Positions 34,685 through 44,598 of a DNA stretch of 64,000 nt are shown here, piece by piece. The DNA comes from Heliomarina baculiformis (GTDB lineage: Bacteria; Pseudomonadota; Alphaproteobacteria; Rhodobacterales; Rhodobacteraceae): assembly GCF_019966545.1 (NCBI RefSeq), contig NZ_JAIMIC010000006.1, positions 62,001-126,000 of the forward strand. Reading direction: 5' to 3'. The notes beneath the pieces are model-generated. The model did no database searches and was not told the DNA's origin. It worked only from the letters and a program-made list of their open reading frames with translations. How positions within the stretch are numbered: position 1 is the first letter of the stretch; the number at the start of each line of letters is the position of its first letter. The position numbers and the translations under genes are program-made.

Positions 34685-35170
34685 TTACCGGCGGTAGACA
34701 AAGCAGCGGCCTTCGACTGCGCCGGTCGGCAGCGGCAATTCCGTCAGATTCTCGAAATACATCCGGTCGCTCGACACCATCAGGCCGCCCTCGGCCAGCA
34801 GCGGCTCGACAAGCGGTGAAATCTCGCGCGCGAAGATATCGTTCTTGGCGCGGTTATGCCCGCCGAGATCGGCGTGGATCAGGCTAGCGACCGGGCCGAA
34901 CCGCTCAAGCGTGGCAGGCAGCGTTTCATGCACGTCCCCGAGGATCGTGAGGGATTCCGGCGGGGTGGAATCCGGGTGCGAGGCGATTGCGCGTTCGAAG
35001 ACATAGATGTCGCGGCCTTTGATCCGTTCACGCATGTGGTGATAGGTGCGACCGTTGCCAAGACCAAGTTCGTACACCGGCCCGGACATCAGCTCCGTTT
35101 CGGCAATCGCGTAGTCGAGACAGGCGCGCTGGGACACCATCCGGTCGATAAACAGGTCAAGGCGGCTCAT
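34685..35170 (-). CDS. Small class I SAM-dependent methyltransferase-like protein (paralogue 1)
   Basis: The 161-residue protein (start at 35170, MSRLDLFIDRM) has a SAM-type motif I VYELGLGNGRTYHHM (about 32-46), an acidic-loop IYVFERAIASHPDS and HADLGGHNRAKND. It belongs to a family of short methyltransferase-like proteins and resembles the protein at 50587-51075 along its whole length. The methyl acceptor is unknown. It is divergent from the ABC transporter operon at 35376 and lies upstream of MaoC-Pta after 134 bp. Confidence 0.75.
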   Translation of the reverse strand: MSRLDLFIDRMVSQRACLDYAIAETELMSGPVYELGLGNGRTYHHMRERIKGRDIYVFERAIASHPDSTPPESLTILGDVHETLPATLERFGPVASLIHADLGGHNRAKNDIFAREISPLVEPLLAEGGLMVSSDRMYFENLTELPLPTGAVEGRCFVYRR

Positions 35171-35375
35171 TCGATGGTCACTCCTGTAAGGACGGCCGAA
35201 ATTCCCGGCCTGCCCGCAAGTCATGCCAAAAACATTAAAGGATGTGTAGGCTTGGCGACACATTCCTCTCATCTGAACATGCAATTGGTGTTTGACTAGC
35301 TGGTAAAGCGCAAGCGAAGGTGACCGAGCTTGGAAACTTTGGTTACCCCGCATCTGACAGGACGAACGGACGACA
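35171..35375. promoter_or_regulatory. Divergent promoter region
   Basis: This 205-bp gap serves the methyltransferase gene (minus) and the four-gene ABC operon (plus). ATGTGT (35242-35247) and ACACAT (35258-35263) form a 6-bp inverted repeat with 10 bp between them, a possible operator. The ATPase gene has no strong ribosome site. I could not place promoter boxes with confidence. Confidence 0.4.
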
Positions 35376-37148
35376 ATGCCCCCTCTGCTGAGTATAGAGA
35401 ATCTGAGTATCGGTTTCGGCCGGGGCGACAACGTGGTCGAAGGCGTGAGTTTCGACGTGCAGAAAGGGGAAACCCTTGCACTGGTTGGCGAATCCGGGTC
35501 CGGCAAGACGGTCACCTGCCGAGCCGTACTGCGCATTCTGCCCCGTATCGCCAAGATCCGGTCGGGCCGGATCACCTTTAACGGGCGCGAGGGACCCGTT
35601 GAGCTCAGTTCGATCCGGGAACGGCAGATGCGCGAAATCCGCGGCAACGAGATCGCGATGATCTTTCAGGAGCCGATGCGCTCGCTGTCGCCGCTGCATC
35701 GGATCGGAAATCAGGTCGGCGAGGTCCTGCGCCTGCACAGGGGCGCGGCACGTGGCGATGCCAAGACGCAGGTTCTGGAAACCTTTGAGCGCGTCGGATT
35801 CCCCGATCCCGAGCGGGCCTTTCGCGCCTACCCTTTCGAGATGTCAGGCGGGATGCGGCAACGAGCTATGATCGCGATGGCGATGGTGGCCAAGCCGGAC
35901 CTGCTGATCGCGGACGAACCGACGACGGCGCTCGACGTGACGACGCAGGCGCAGGTGCTGGGCCTGATGAAAGACCTGCAGCGCGAAACCGGCATGGCTA
36001 TGATACTGGTGACCCATGACCTTGGCGTCGTCGCCAACATGGCCGAGCAGGTCGTGGTGATGCACAAGGGCCGGGTGATGGAATCCGGGTCGGCCGCACC
36101 GCTGCTGAGCGACCCTGCGCATCCCTATACAAAGGCGCTCATTAACGCCGCGCCGTCGCTGCCGGAGGACTCCACCGAAAAAGAGCATGTGTCGCGGCAG
36201 GATTTCATCCTCGAGATGAAAGAAGTTTCCAAGACGTATCTGGTTCGCGGCCACACTGCCTGGCAAGAGCAGGCACTGGTTCACGCCTGCCGCGGGGTCG
36301 ATCTGGCGCTGCCGCGCGGGCGGACGCTGGCCATCGTCGGCGAAAGCGGGTCGGGCAAGACCACGGCGGCACGGATTGCCCTGGGCGCGGATGCGCCCGA
36401 TCCGGGCGGCGAGGTGCTCTTTTGGCCGGAACCACACGCCGAACCGATCACCGTGCATGACATGACCCGCGAAGAGCGTATCGCGTTTCAGAAACAGGCG
36501 CAGATGGTGTTTCAGGACCCGTATTCCTCGCTGTCGCCGAGAATGCGGATCTCGGACGCCCTGACCGAACCGCTGGACATTCACGGCATCGGGTCGAAAT
36601 CGGAACGCCGCGACCGGGCGGAGGCCATGTTGAAGCAGGTCGGGCTGAACGGCGACATGCTGAAGCGTTATCCGCATGCCTTTTCCGGCGGTCAGCGCCA
36701 GCGGCTTTCCATTGCCCGCGCCCTGATGCTCGATCCGTCGCTGCTGGTCTGCGACGAACCGACCTCGGCGCTGGACGTGTCGGTGCAGGAACAGATCCTG
36801 ACCCTTCTGGAAGACATCCGCGACAGCATGAACCTGAGCTACCTGTTCATTTCACATGACCTGGCCGTCGTGGCACGGATAGCCGATGACGTCGCCGTGA
36901 TGCGACAGGGTCTTGTGGTCGAACAGGCCCCGCCAGATGTATTATTCCACAATCCGCGCCATCCCTATACAAAGGCGCTGATCGCGGCCCAGCCGACCCC
37001 GGATATCAACCACCCGATCGACCTCGATCTGGTCGCAAAGGGTGCCGGGTCTCCGGAAAGTTGGCCCGAAGCCTTTCGTTTCTCATCTGCCGTGATACCG
37101 TCGCTGACGCTGATGGAACCCGGCCATAAGGTACGCTGCAATGTTTAA
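35376..37148 (+). CDS. Fused dual-ATPase of a peptide/oligosaccharide-type ABC importer
   Basis: This 590-residue protein contains two DppD/DppF-like ATPases in one chain. The first has Walker A GESGSGKT (38-45), [15 protein letters not shown] and Walker [13 protein letters not shown]; the second has GESGSGKT (about 324), [14 protein letters not shown] and [12 protein letters not shown]. Each ends in the oligopeptide-family HPYTKALI. Fused versions like YejF energise oligopeptide, microcin-like peptide or oligosaccharide import. The gene overlaps the binding-protein gene by 8 bases. The substrate is not predicted. Confidence 0.92.
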   Translation: MPPLLSIENLSIGFGRGDNVVEGVSFDVQKGETLALVGESGSGKTVTCRAVLRILPRIAKIRSGRITFNGREGPVELSSIRERQMREIRGNEIAMIFQEPMRSLSPLHRIGNQVGEVLRLHRGAARGDAKTQVLETFERVGFPDPERAFRAYPFEMSGGMRQRAMIAMAMVAKPDLLIADEPTTALDVTTQAQVLGLMKDLQRETGMAMILVTHDLGVVANMAEQVVVMHKGRVMESGSAAPLLSDPAHPYTKALINAAPSLPEDSTEKEHVSRQDFILEMKEVSKTYLVRGHTAWQEQALVHACRGVDLALPRGRTLAIVGESGSGKTTAARIALGADAPDPGGEVLFWPEPHAEPITVHDMTREERIAFQKQAQMVFQDPYSSLSPRMRISDALTEPLDIHGIGSKSERRDRAEAMLKQVGLNGDMLKRYPHAFSGGQRQRLSIARALMLDPSLLVCDEPTSALDVSVQEQILTLLEDIRDSMNLSYLFISHDLAVVARIADDVAVMRQGLVVEQAPPDVLFHNPRHPYTKALIAAQPTPDINHPIDLDLVAKGAGSPESWPEAFRFSSAVIPSLTLMEPGHKVRCNV

Positions 37149-39054
37149 GCCTCTGAAATCTCTGTTGCTGACGGGCGGGCTTTGCCTTGCCCTGCCTGTG
37201 CTGGCCGATCCGGTCTTGCAGGAAAGCCCGTTCCTGTCCGAGCAGGTCAGCGAGGGCAGCATGCCCGCCGTGGCCGAACGTGCGCCCGAGACGCCGCTCT
37301 TCGTCGATCTCGAAGCGCGCGGCCGCAGTTTCGGCACGCAGGGCGGCACCCTGTCCACCTTCGTCTCGCGCGACAAGGACATCCGCATGATGGTGGTCTA
37401 CGGCTATGGCCGCCTTGTCGGCTTTGATGCCGATTACAAGCTGGTGCCCGACATCCTCGAGAGTTTCGAGAATGAGGGCGACAAGGTCTTTACCCTGCAT
37501 CTGAGACCCGGTCACCGCTGGTCGGACGGCGCGCCCTTCACCTCGGAAGACTTCCGATACTGGTGGGAAGACGTTGCAAATAACGAAGCGCTCAGCCCGT
37601 CCGGGCCGCCGGATTTCCTGCTGGTCGAAGGCAACGCGCCCGAGGTGACATACCCCGACGAGACCACAGTGGTCTTTACCTGGGCCGAGTCGAACCCGAG
37701 CTTTCTGCAATCGCTGGCACAGGCACGCCCGCCGTTTATCTATCGGCCCGCACATGTGATGAAGAAATACCACATCGATTACGCCGATGCCGAGGAGCTG
37801 AACGCCGAGGTACAGGAGGCCCGCGTGAACAGCTGGGCGGCGCTGCATAACAAGCTCGACAACATGTATAATTTCGACAACCCGGACCTGCCCACGTTGC
37901 AGCCGTGGATCAATGCCAGCGATGGCAAGAAGATCCGCCACCAGTTCCTGCGCAACCCCTATTACCACCGTTTCGACAGCAAGGGCGTGCAGCTTCCCTA
38001 TATCGACAGGGTAGAGATGGAAGTGGTGAGTGGCGGTCTGATCGCAGCGAAATCCAACGCGGGCGAGGCCGATCTTCAGGCACGCGGACTGGATTTTCGC
38101 GACATTCCGATCCTGCGCAAGGGCGAAGAGAGCGGCGATTACCGCACCTATCTCTGGGCGAATGGCACGGCAAGCCAGATCGCGATTTACCCGAACCTCA
38201 ACTACAACGATGACGTCTGGCGCGAGGTGCTGCGCGATGTGCGGGTGCGCCGCGCTCTGTCGCTTGGCATCGACCGGGACACGATCAACCGGGCGCTCTA
38301 CTTCAACCTTGCCAAGCCCGGCGCGATGACGGTGCTGCCCTCAAGCCCGTTCTACAAGGCCGAGAACCGCGAGGCATGGGCAAGCTTTGACACGGAGCAG
38401 GCCAATGCGCTGCTGGACGAGGCCGGGCTGATAGAACGCGGGCCGAACGGTATCCGCCTGCTGCCCGACGGGCGCGAGATGGAGCTGGTAGTGGAAACCG
38501 CCGGGGAACGTCAGGAAGTTGAAAACGCGATGCAGATCGTGACCGACACTTGGGCCGATATCGGCATCAAGCTGGTCCTGCGCCCGCTCGACCGGGACAT
38601 CCTGCGCAACCGGATCTACGCGGGCACCACGATGGCGGCCGTCTGGTATGGCTGGGATAACGGCATTCCGCAGCCCTATACCTCGCCCGATTATCTTGCC
38701 CCGCGTTACCAGGAATTCTTCGCTTGGCCAAAGTGGGGTCAGTTCTACCAGACCGGGGGCGATGTGGGCGAAGCGCCCGACATGCCTGCCGCCGAAGAGC
38801 TGATGACCCTGTCGCGTGAGTGGGATCACGCAACCACCGACGAAGAGCGCAGCGCGGCTTGGGAAAAGATGCTGAAGATCCATGCCGACAATGTATTCGG
38901 CATCGGCATCCTTGCCGAGGCACCGCAGCCGGTGGTCGTGTCAAACCGTCTGAAGAACGTCCCGCAAAGCGCGATCTGGGCATGGGACCCGGGCGCACAT
39001 TTCGGGATTCACCGGATGGACGAGTTCTATTTTGACGGCACCGGGACGAATTAA
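37141..39054 (+). CDS. ABC substrate-binding protein (SBP_bac_5 family)
   Basis: The 637-residue periplasmic protein begins with a signal peptide ([20 protein letters not shown], cleaved near VLA-DP). SBP_bac_5 motifs follow: VFTLHLRPGHRWSDGAPFTS, FLLVEGNAPEVTYPDE, RRALSLGIDRDTINRALYF. It is about 100 residues longer than DppA, more like YejA-type or oligosaccharide/galactoside receptors. It overlaps the ATPase gene by 8 bases and the permease start by one base (TAATG). The ligand is unknown; oligosaccharides and long peptides are equal candidates. Confidence 0.88.
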   Translation: MFKPLKSLLLTGGLCLALPVLADPVLQESPFLSEQVSEGSMPAVAERAPETPLFVDLEARGRSFGTQGGTLSTFVSRDKDIRMMVVYGYGRLVGFDADYKLVPDILESFENEGDKVFTLHLRPGHRWSDGAPFTSEDFRYWWEDVANNEALSPSGPPDFLLVEGNAPEVTYPDETTVVFTWAESNPSFLQSLAQARPPFIYRPAHVMKKYHIDYADAEELNAEVQEARVNSWAALHNKLDNMYNFDNPDLPTLQPWINASDGKKIRHQFLRNPYYHRFDSKGVQLPYIDRVEMEVVSGGLIAAKSNAGEADLQARGLDFRDIPILRKGEESGDYRTYLWANGTASQIAIYPNLNYNDDVWREVLRDVRVRRALSLGIDRDTINRALYFNLAKPGAMTVLPSSPFYKAENREAWASFDTEQANALLDEAGLIERGPNGIRLLPDGREMELVVETAGERQEVENAMQIVTDTWADIGIKLVLRPLDRDILRNRIYAGTTMAAVWYGWDNGIPQPYTSPDYLAPRYQEFFAWPKWGQFYQTGGDVGEAPDMPAAEELMTLSREWDHATTDEERSAAWEKMLKIHADNVFGIGILAEAPQPVVVSNRLKNVPQSAIWAWDPGAHFGIHRMDEFYFDGTGTN

Positions 39055-40082
39055 TGCTGGTACTGCGCTATGCGCTCTACAGGTTCGGGACGATGCTGCT
39101 TACGCTGCTCGTCGTCTCGGCCCTGATCTTCCTGATCATCAACCTCCCTCCGGGGGATTACCTGTCGAACCAGATTGCCGAGCTGCGCTCGACCGGGCAG
39201 ACCGCCGGGGTGCAGAAGGCAGAGTTCCTGCGCCGCGAATATGCGCTCGACCGGCCGCTGTGGCAGCAATACCTGATCTGGGTCGGATTCATCCCCGGCC
39301 CGCAGGGATTTTCGGGTCTGATCCAAGGCGATTTTGGCTGGTCATTTGAATTCGACCGCCCCGTTTCGGAAATCGTCGGCGATACCCTTTGGCTGACGGT
39401 TCTGGTGAACCTCGCCGCGGTTCTCTTTGTCTATATGGTGGCCTTACCGCTGGGTATTCTGGCGGCGGCGAAATCAAAGACCTGGGTCGATTATTCCTCG
39501 GCCTTTGTGGGCTACCTGGGCCTTGCGACCCCGAACTTTCTGCTCGCTCTGATCCTGTTCTATTACGGCAACCGCTGGTTCGACCTGCCCATCGGCGGTC
39601 TGATGGATCCGATCTATGAAGGCGAGCCGATGAGCTGGGACAAGGTGCGCTCAATCCTGCTGCACCTGATTGTGCCGACCTTTGTCATCGGCACGTCGGG
39701 GGCGGCGGCGATGATGCAGCGCCTGCGCGCCAACCTGCTGGACGAATTGGGCAAGCCCTATGTGGAAACCGCCATCGCCAAGGGAATGTCGCCACCGAGA
39801 ATGCTGGTGAAATACCCGCTCCGAATGGCCTTTAACCCGTTTGTCGCCGATATCGGCAACCTGCTGCCCGCGATGGTTTCGGGATCGGTTCTGGTGTCGG
39901 TCGTCCTGGGCCTGCAGACCATCGGCCCCACCCTGCTGATCGCGCTGAAATCGCAGGACCAGTTCCTTGCCGGTTTCGTGCTGATGTTCGTGGCCCTGCT
40001 GACATTGCTGGGCACGATGATCTCGGACGTGCTTCTGGTGCTGCTTGACCCGCGTATCCGCTACGAGGGGAAAGCAGGATGA
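39054..40082 (+). CDS. ABC transporter permease 1 (DppB/OppB-like)
   Basis: The 342-residue inner-membrane protein has six hydrophobic segments and the binding-protein-dependent permease motif LLDELGKPYVETAIAKGMSP (the EAA loop that docks the ATPase). It starts in the single-base overlap TAATG with the binding-protein gene and ends with an ATGA overlap into permease 2. Its N-terminal half LVVSALIFLIINLPPGDYLS is typical of OppB. It forms the channel with the next protein. Confidence 0.92.
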   Translation: MLVLRYALYRFGTMLLTLLVVSALIFLIINLPPGDYLSNQIAELRSTGQTAGVQKAEFLRREYALDRPLWQQYLIWVGFIPGPQGFSGLIQGDFGWSFEFDRPVSEIVGDTLWLTVLVNLAAVLFVYMVALPLGILAAAKSKTWVDYSSAFVGYLGLATPNFLLALILFYYGNRWFDLPIGGLMDPIYEGEPMSWDKVRSILLHLIVPTFVIGTSGAAAMMQRLRANLLDELGKPYVETAIAKGMSPPRMLVKYPLRMAFNPFVADIGNLLPAMVSGSVLVSVVLGLQTIGPTLLIALKSQDQFLAGFVLMFVALLTLLGTMISDVLLVLLDPRIRYEGKAG

Positions 40083-41233
40083 CACAGCTTTCCGATGGCC
40101 GCTACGTCGACGACGCGCCTTATGATCCGCAACTGAGCATTCAGCAGCTTGAGCGGCGCGATCTCGATGCGCCGAACTGGGTGCTGATCTGGCGCAAGTT
40201 CAAGCGGCATCGGCTTGGGCTGGTGTCTGGCATCTTTCTGCTGTTCTGCTACCTGATGCTGCCCTTTGCCGGGTTCATCGCGCCCTACAGCGCGAATGAG
40301 CGCCACTCGGAACATATATATGCGCCGCCGCAGACGGTGAATTTCTGGCACGAAGGTCAATTCTTGGGGCCTTACGTCTACCCGATGACCTCAGAGGCCA
40401 ATCTTGAAACCTTCAAATGGGAGTTCGTGCCGGATGAGACCCGCCCCCTGCCGCTGCGGTTCTTTTGCGAAGGCTCCGAATACAAGCTGGCCGGGCTAAT
40501 TCCGTCGGACACGCATCTGTTCTGCGCGCCCGAAGGCGCGACTATTTTCCTCTGGGGCGCCGACCGGCTGGGCCGGGACGTGTTCAGCCGCATCCTTTAC
40601 GGCGCGCAGCTTTCCCTAACCGTCGGGCTGATCGGCATCACCGTGTCCTTTGTGCTGGGCATCTTCTTTGGCTCCATCGCGGGGTATTTCGGCGGTGGGC
40701 TCGACTGGGTGATCAACCGCATGATCGAAATCCTGCGGTCCCTGCCGGAACTGCCGCTCTGGCTCGCACTCTCAGCGGCGGTGCCGTCGAACTGGGGGCC
40801 CGTGGCGGTGTTCTTCATCATCTCGGTGATCCTTGGCATTCTTGACTGGCCGGGGCTGGCACGATCCGTGCGGGCCAAGTTTCTGAGCTTGCGCGAAGAA
40901 GAATACGTGCGCGCGGCCGAAATGATGGGGGCGTCTTCGGGGCGGGTGATCCGCAAACACCTGCTGCCGAATTTCATGTCACACCTGATCGCCAGCGCCA
41001 CCCTGTCGATACCGGCGATGATCCTTGGCGAGACCGCGCTGTCCTATCTGGGCCTTGGCCTGCGTGCGCCTGCGGTAAGCTGGGGCGTGATGCTGAACGA
41101 CGCACAGAACCTCGTGAACGTCGAGATCTACTGGTGGACGGCGATCCCGATGATCCCGATCATCGTCGTGGTTCTGGCCTTCAATTTCCTTGGTGACGGG
41201 CTGCGCGACTCACTCGATCCATATCACGACTAG
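40079..41233 (+). CDS. ABC transporter permease 2 (DppC/OppC-like)
   Basis: The 384-residue permease has an N-terminal OppC-type segment (WRKFKRHRLGLVSGIFLLFC), a periplasmic insert of about 120 residues (85-205) and the EAA loop EEYVRAAEMMGASSGRVIRK near residue 275. The C-terminus GDGLRDSLDPYHD is the OppC/DppC hallmark. It is the last gene of the operon; 260 bp follow before the next start. The long insert distinguishes it from standard DppC and matches oligosaccharide-type systems. Confidence 0.92.
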   Translation: MTQLSDGRYVDDAPYDPQLSIQQLERRDLDAPNWVLIWRKFKRHRLGLVSGIFLLFCYLMLPFAGFIAPYSANERHSEHIYAPPQTVNFWHEGQFLGPYVYPMTSEANLETFKWEFVPDETRPLPLRFFCEGSEYKLAGLIPSDTHLFCAPEGATIFLWGADRLGRDVFSRILYGAQLSLTVGLIGITVSFVLGIFFGSIAGYFGGGLDWVINRMIEILRSLPELPLWLALSAAVPSNWGPVAVFFIISVILGILDWPGLARSVRAKFLSLREEEYVRAAEMMGASSGRVIRKHLLPNFMSHLIASATLSIPAMILGETALSYLGLGLRAPAVSWGVMLNDAQNLVNVEIYWWTAIPMIPIIVVVLAFNFLGDGLRDSLDPYHD

Positions 41234-41493
41234 ATTTTTGCCACGAAATGCGGCAAGGTTAACGGATAGTAAACAATCATTGACTCCAAAACGGATTGAT
41301 ACCCAAAACCATTGATATCCATGGTCTGCCAGCATGTATCGCTATGTAAGTAATCGGATCTTGAGGCATGTTTGGTAACTGAGATCACAGACGTGTTCCC
41401 AAAAGACGCCGCAGAATGAGCTTATGAATTCCCTGCGGAACCCACATAGTGATCTTAGGTTTTGTTCAGACCATTTTATAAGTGAGACATGTA
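41234..41493. other. AT-rich intergenic region upstream of the 123-residue orphan gene
   Basis: This 260-bp region is clearly more AT-rich than its neighbours and has no protein-like frame. It must hold the end of the ABC operon transcript and the promoter of the following gene. A 5-bp inverted repeat TTGCC/GGCAA lies near its left end, too small to call a terminator. An AT-rich TTTTATAAG lies about 20 bp upstream of the start codon but has no clear -35 partner. Confidence 0.4.
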
Positions 41494-41865
41494 ATGCGTG
41501 CCCTTAAACCCCAAACGACCCTTCCCTTTGAAAACAGCCCGATGCCAACGATGTGGAGCGAACGCGTTCGCGGTGCCAAGGAAACCTCGCTTGACAGCGA
41601 AACCGCGATTTCCCTGGCCTGTCATCTGGGGCGCTGCTTTACCGATGCAGACAACTGGAACAACTTGATTAAGGAACTGGCCGACCGTCGCTTCAGCCTT
41701 TGTTTCGAAGATGGTCGCCTGGTACTGGTCAACGAAGACACCGGCGTGTCGCTTTGCACCTGCGCCTCGATGGGTCACAGCTTTGCCTCGCTCATGGCGC
41801 GGTTCGGAAAGCCGAATGTCGTCGCCGACACCGGTCGCCTTGTCCAGCGCGACTATGCAAGCTGA
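41494..41865 (+). CDS. Orphan small protein with relaxase-accessory-like segment
   Basis: The likely product is 123 residues from ATG 41494 (a GTG at 41482 in frame is possible). The central part, FTDADNWNNLIKELADRRFS followed by LCFEDGRLVLVNEDTG, has the pattern W-x-F/L-LADRGFxL-GRLVLVD. I recall this pattern from small domains at the end of plasmid relaxases and from free-standing alphaproteobacterial proteins. No catalytic motif is seen. The high-AT upstream region, isolated position and weak ribosome site hint at a regulated or horizontally acquired gene. Function unknown. Confidence 0.6.
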   Translation: MRALKPQTTLPFENSPMPTMWSERVRGAKETSLDSETAISLACHLGRCFTDADNWNNLIKELADRRFSLCFEDGRLVLVNEDTGVSLCTCASMGHSFASLMARFGKPNVVADTGRLVQRDYAS

Positions 41866-41872
41866 TCGGTAA

Positions 41873-41891
41873 GACGATCCTAGCGATCGTC
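41873..41891. terminator. Hairpin at the convergent gene ends (orphan gene / MscS)
   Basis: GACGATC (41873-41879) and GATCGTC (41885-41891) pair perfectly around CTAGC. The hairpin covers the stop codon of the minus-strand channel gene (41880-41882) and starts 8 bp after the plus-strand stop. There is no U tract, so termination is only a possibility. Confidence 0.3.
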
Positions 41892-44225
41892 GCCGACTCC
41901 CTTCATGTCATCCATCTCTCCGTCGTCGACGGCGGCCCGCGCAGCACCTGCAATTGCTTCGCGCTGGGCATCGGTCAGGTCTTCGACGTGACCGTCGGCC
42001 AGACGGACGGTGACCTCGCGGTTCGCAAACTTGATGCCTTCACGCGCAAAAAGAATCCGGATTTCTTCGTAGACCCGTTTGCGGATCAGCCACTGGTCGC
42101 CCGGCTTGCTCATGAACTTGGTCCGGATGATCATCGCACTGTCCTGCATTTCGATGACGCCCTGTGATTTCAGCGGCTGCAGGAAGGTTGGACCGATAAC
42201 CGGATCTTCGAGCAGGTCCTGCCCGAGTTTCTTGATCAGCTTGCGGACCTTTTCCACGTCGGTGTCGTAAGTCACGCGAAGCGGCAGTTTCATGATGACC
42301 CAGTCGCGCGAATAGTTGGTCAGCACCCGGATCTCACCGAATGGGATCGTGTGCAGCGCGCCCTTGTGGTGGCGCAGCTGGAAAGAGCGCACGGATATTT
42401 TTTCCACCGTCCCCTTCACCGATTCAATGTCGATATATTCGCCTTTGCGGAAGGCATCGTCGATCAGGAAGAAGGCCCCCGAGAAGATGTCGCGCACGAG
42501 GGTCTGCGCGCCGAAACCGACGGCCAGACCGACAACCCCGGCACCGGCAAAGAGCGGGCTAACATTGACCCCGATTTCAAGCAGGGCGATCAGAACGATG
42601 GTTACGACGATCACCGCAAGGATCGCACCGCGGAACAGCGGCAAAAGCGTGCCAAGCCGGGTCGTGGCGCTGTCGCCGCCTTCGTCACCGGCCTCCGCAT
42701 CGTCCGGCGTGTCGTATGTTTCCTCGGCGATCTTGCTGTCGAGCCAGATGCGCAGGAAATTATAGACGATGTAGCCGATGAAAATGATGGTGATGACGTC
42801 GAGCAGGTTCTTGATGAAAGATTCCTGCAGCACTGCGTTGTCCGGGTCCCAGAGCCGCAGCAATGCGTAAAGCCCGGCCACGAAGGCAAGGATACCTGCC
42901 ACCCTTCGGGCCAGCGCCTCGTAGGTGGTGATCGTCGGCCCGGTAAAGCTCATCGGGCCGGTGGCGTCTTCGCTTGCATCCGAGGCCGCGAGTTCGGTGT
43001 TCATGCGATCCACGGTGATGCGCCGGTCGAAATAGCGCTCGATCAGGTAGTTGATCGCGCCATAGACGATCATCATCGCGAGGAAGACGATATAGGCGCC
43101 GATCACCAGCGGCGTGGCCTCGGGACGGTTCATCACGAGGTCAAAGATCAACCGGCACCACCCGAAGATGAGGTAGAGGATCAGCACCGGCGCCCAGCCG
43201 TAGGCGATGACCTTTTTCAACCATGACACCTGCGACGTCGGTTTACCGACAAGGATCGCATTGGTGATCGCGCGCCGGTTCGCGAGGATCATGGCGAGGT
43301 TCAGGACAAAGGCGATGGACGCCAGCACGCCCGAAAGCGCGGCGTAGACGTTGTAATCGACGCCAAAGTCATGAATCCAGGTGCTGAGCAGGATGACAAA
43401 GACGTTCACCCCGGCAAGGGTGGACGCCCAGTAATAAAGCTTTTTCGCGTCACTGTCCGAGAAATGGGTCAGGCGGTACTGGCTGAGAAAGGGCGACAAA
43501 ATCATCCGCCAGATATCTGAGAGCGTACGCCCGACGAACCACGCGATAAAAATCGCCGTAATGGTAAACTGGACGGTGATATTGTCGGTCATGCCGAATA
43601 TCAGTGTGCCGAGCGCATAGGCGACCACCATGCTGAAAATCGTGCCACCTATGCCCATGACAAACCGGAAGGCGAGGAAAGGCATCTTTTCCAGATAGCC
43701 CTGCGGGTTCTCCTTTACCCGACCGGTGACGAATTTCCGCACCATGCGTTTGCCGTAGATTTCAGTCGCAGCGATGCGGCCGATGATCAGCATGGCACCA
43801 CAGATCAGAAATATTCGGACAAATGCCCAGATCGTACCATCCGGACTTTTGGCACGGAGCATTTCTCCAACCCGGTCGAGCGAGTTCGGCAGCGCGTCTA
43901 TTCGCTCAGAAAATGTGTTGCGAAACTGCTGGATATCCGCCTGCGCCTGCATCAGGCCCGAGGCGCCCGCCATGCCGGTTTCGCTTGGTTCTGCACTGGC
44001 ATTATCGGTGCCGGTCTGCCGGTTCACGATATTACCGGCGGTGTCGATGACGATGACATCCACGCCGCTTTCGCCCGCCTGTCGTATCGCTTCGGCAAGT
44101 TCCGCGCTTGTCGCGGTTGCGGCAGGTTCGCTACTGGTTCCCGTCTGCTCGGCCTGGGCCGATAATTGGGCAATCCCAAAGGAAAGAAAGCAGAGCGAAA
44201 GAGCCAAAAGTCTGATAAAATGCAT
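41880..44225 (-). CDS. Large MscS-family mechanosensitive channel
   Basis: The 781-residue protein starts at ATG 44225 with a signal peptide-like MHFIRLLALSLCFLSFGIAQ ending near LSAQA; the frame is open to a GTG at 44288. A periplasmic region of about 130 residues is followed by about eleven hydrophobic segments. The MscS core at about 555-740 includes the pore-lining ALLEIGVNVSPLFAGAGVVG followed by GFGAQTLVRDIFSG and SVKGTVEKISVRSFQLRHHK. Such large channels release solutes on osmotic downshock and resemble MscK/YbdG types. It is divergent from the glycosyltransferase operon. Confidence 0.88.
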   Translation of the reverse strand: MHFIRLLALSLCFLSFGIAQLSAQAEQTGTSSEPAATATSAELAEAIRQAGESGVDVIVIDTAGNIVNRQTGTDNASAEPSETGMAGASGLMQAQADIQQFRNTFSERIDALPNSLDRVGEMLRAKSPDGTIWAFVRIFLICGAMLIIGRIAATEIYGKRMVRKFVTGRVKENPQGYLEKMPFLAFRFVMGIGGTIFSMVVAYALGTLIFGMTDNITVQFTITAIFIAWFVGRTLSDIWRMILSPFLSQYRLTHFSDSDAKKLYYWASTLAGVNVFVILLSTWIHDFGVDYNVYAALSGVLASIAFVLNLAMILANRRAITNAILVGKPTSQVSWLKKVIAYGWAPVLILYLIFGWCRLIFDLVMNRPEATPLVIGAYIVFLAMMIVYGAINYLIERYFDRRITVDRMNTELAASDASEDATGPMSFTGPTITTYEALARRVAGILAFVAGLYALLRLWDPDNAVLQESFIKNLLDVITIIFIGYIVYNFLRIWLDSKIAEETYDTPDDAEAGDEGGDSATTRLGTLLPLFRGAILAVIVVTIVLIALLEIGVNVSPLFAGAGVVGLAVGFGAQTLVRDIFSGAFFLIDDAFRKGEYIDIESVKGTVEKISVRSFQLRHHKGALHTIPFGEIRVLTNYSRDWVIMKLPLRVTYDTDVEKVRKLIKKLGQDLLEDPVIGPTFLQPLKSQGVIEMQDSAMIIRTKFMSKPGDQWLIRKRVYEEIRILFAREGIKFANREVTVRLADGHVEDLTDAQREAIAGAARAAVDDGEMDDMKGVGDDR

Positions 44226-44598
44226 ATTGAAATCCCACCGACATTCTTGAAATTCCTCAAGAAACCGTACATGAGCGATTTTTTTCACGCAATGAGGTTG
44301 AGTTGAAAATCGAAAAACACAACCATAAGTATTTATTTCTTACCTTTCACCGTTGGATTCGTGTTTTAAATGCCCCAGATTTGTTGATAGCAATTGTGAA
44401 ACGTCGTCGTATCGACATAGAGACGGCATAGAAAGCAGGTGGCCGCGCCACCAAAACTGCAATCAGACTGCGGCCGCATTGGAAACCGCGTTGACCAATT
44501 CGGAACGAAGGACGAGGCATGGACTCGATCAAGCGACAGTTCCAATCCGCGCGGGCGTCTGACGCGATCACATCCCCAACCGGGTTTTCGGAGACTCG
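44226..44598. promoter_or_regulatory. Divergent region between the MscS gene and the glycosyltransferase operon
   Basis: This 373-bp region has no convincing gene. The left part (44289-44400) is AT-rich and should hold both promoters. A hairpin GGTGGC-CGC-GCCACC lies at 44438-44452, about 145 bp before the operon start, and could sit in its leader. A 69-codon open frame from about 44353 has no ribosome site or recognisable sequence. Confidence 0.45.

Noticed and set aside
44353-44562. 69-codon plus-strand frame before the glycosyltransferase operon
   Set aside because: No ribosome site or recognisable sequence; cysteine- and arginine-rich composition typical of non-coding frames.
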